Shown here piece by piece: positions 63,901 to 64,000 of a DNA stretch of 64,000 nt. The first letter of the stretch is position 1, and each line of letters begins with the position of its first letter. Source of the DNA: Avipropionibacterium sp050157065 (lineage in GTDB: Bacteria > Actinomycetota > Actinomycetes > Propionibacteriales > Propionibacteriaceae); the NCBI GenBank assembly GCA_050157065.1, contig CP189573.1, one strand, 5' to 3'. Both the position numbers and the translations under genes were made by a program. The notes below the pieces were generated by a model. It worked only from the letters and a program-made list of their open reading frames with translations, was not told the origin of the DNA and did no database searches.

Positions 63901-64000
63901 ACGCAGTACGTCCTCACCGAGACCGTCACCGACGCCACCCAGGCCGAGTCGTGGATCCTGGGTGACCTGACCTGCACCGTCACCCACGCCGACCAGACGA
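60910..64000 (+). CDS. Giant secreted protein with SpaA-like (prealbumin-fold) repeats, 3' end outside window
   Basis: The frame is open for 1,030 codons to the window edge. The signal peptide WLQLAAVLLLIAGLQWGAAP is cleaved near AANA. A unique domain of about 250 residues follows (residues about 35-275, PYGPGVTPGG, YDYIFYSYWSRSAG, LIQFDYNSNQGGG). Then come about nine Ig-like SpaA/Cna-B-type domains of 85-115 residues. Each starts VTKxV or IxKD and ends with a Cys-containing strand such as VTCTYTNE, VTCTFVNE or VSCTITND. E in the APGTYEVVE and YTLAEQVP segments is the usual isopeptide-forming Glu position. A sorting signal or anchor would be beyond the edge. Likely a cell-surface adhesin or stalk. 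Confidence 0.85.
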   Translation, partial: MLNSGTVFRARTWLQLAAVLLLIAGLQWGAAPAANAADTTPQTSFAIDGDIAGPNDWQAPYGPGVTPGGLPTAGLLDLKMASEPCLSAGPPADTTKYAGGQSVQSNPWTPSTGNVNEKSDLCSVGGAYEIVETSPGVYDYIFYSYWSRSAGGTGDLSVFTHLEGPNPGRGDDILIQFDYNSNQGGGVTVSRLAWTGSAWSSTTVGGVHYDAAVGRNVSSATGGTASGNVGTFGELAINLTSSGILPTDRCSSFTSGVTLSQTGNSLSAQLQDSAQTDPITINTCGSISVTKEVQPAGTTGTFGYTVDQADGGTVHDTTLAGDDGEAEPNGSTATITGTLTVPGDPTDTWGNVIASPDYRITETSMSEGFAQSTVRCTYSDPFTGGQTTNVTLYENGAATGATVPVLPSDIAGDGTHCVITNQTSGLVIEKEGAGDETADFTFSVTDKDAQVLGLGDSSPVLTYAPGTAVTITEALPIGGLPWVSLGVVCRTGDGATVASSDTGTVQVTTVANDTVTCTYTNEQQGKIKIIKDVRPDNGEVEFDFTGAITATLGDGESAEAVVVPNVDSQRTPAVTAPYAVVEAAAGDHVLATIVCDDSDSEGSPADRTASFNVSPGETVTCTYVNAKRGSITIVKDARPDDTTSFGFSGDLGPFNLVDDGGAAASKTVTGLAPGTYEVVEAALAGWQLQGISCVNAGTGSAVDLATGTASIVLEPGGAVTCTFVNEAEPGEVTVTKTVDGVADTLNWSFGFTLTPTPDGVASPQQATKADPTVTFDNLAINTTYTLAEQVPAGWTGGVISCTGLSDLDPTTAGFQFQVEPGQQLTCAVTNTASSSEVEVTKTVTGVTADVEWSFDFSLTPAPTGETGTKTAAGSGNGTASASWQGLVPGATYTIAETSTSGYVAAAMTCTGVTDTDGDATNASVTFVAPLGIAPGAEVSCTITNDAVPGELTVTKTAVGGDGEFSFTLTPTTGDPLTANVTTVGGTGSHTFTDLVPGTQYVLTETVTDATQAESWILGDLTCTVTHADQT

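Noticed and set aside
61348..63987. An 879-codon open frame antisense to the surface protein
   Set aside because: Gly/Val/Arg/His-rich shadow produced by GC-rich codon bias. The sense frame has a signal peptide and repeated SpaA-like domains.

Overview
The window is a high-GC actinobacterial chromosome segment. Several features support this: a mycothiol biosynthesis gene (mshB), a 7Fe ferredoxin-dapC pair, the diaminopimelate genes dapC, dapD and dapE, a monomeric NADP-isocitrate dehydrogenase, a DUF3117 mini-protein, an LpqH-like lipoprotein, a C-terminal-Phe Eis-type acetyltransferase, and many genes with a -10 hexamer only 6-8 bases before the start codon (leaderless mRNAs). The order mshB ... 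fdxA-dapC ... dapD ... dapE-LOG-DivIVA-DUF3117 parallels mycobacterial gene order. The overall flavour suggests Propionibacteriales or a neighbour; the genus cannot be fixed from sequence alone.

Layout. 1-2.3 kb: housekeeping (GNAT, lipoprotein, ychF). 2.3-5.1 kb: a decayed genomic island abutting the 3' end of ychF. It has three degenerate copies of the ychF 3' end, an IS5-family remnant, a beheaded Nudix gene, an ankyrin protein, remnants of VapC and HigBA toxin-antitoxin genes, and a P-loop kinase. 5.1-13.2 kb: a siderophore-interacting flavoprotein behind an IdeR/DtxR-like box, then accessory genes (an Imm22-like frameshifted gene, a second ankyrin paralogue, an LRV protein, several unknowns, a frameshifted acetyltransferase). 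13.2-28.7 kb: scattered enzymes (GNAT, VOC proteins, M20 amidohydrolase coupled to a TRIC-type channel, DinB-like, DUF488, ArfB between two palindromic repeats, APH kinase, isocitrate dehydrogenase, aldo/keto reductase, acyltransferase-3, DoxX-like protein behind a perfect dyad, Eis-like acetyltransferase, aminopeptidase N).

28.8-34.8 kb: a complete oligopeptide-type ABC transporter operon (binding lipoprotein, two permeases, two ATPases). 34.8-39.8 kb: mshB, a flavin reductase, a VanW/peptidoglycan-binding protein and a Tat-exported PhoD phosphatase. 39.8-41.5 kb: a repeat-rich, gene-poor stretch with a 14-unit, 31-bp higher-order tandem array. 41.5-57.9 kb: fdxA and the lysine/DAP genes dapC, dapD and dapE, interrupted by a three-gene Tat-exported cluster (NagZ, NamZ/DUF1343 and AmiE-like hydrolase) that should dismantle cell-wall glycan end to end, and by a large DUF4838 protein. 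58-60.6 kb: LOG protein, DivIVA-like protein, hydrolase, DUF3117. 60.9 kb to the edge: the first 1,030 residues of a giant secreted protein of repeated SpaA-like domains.

How the genes fit together: DAP synthesis, exported muropeptide degradation, VanW and lysozyme-like envelope proteins and the DivIVA-like protein make the right half a cell-wall neighbourhood. The left half is a patchwork of acquired and decaying accessory genes.
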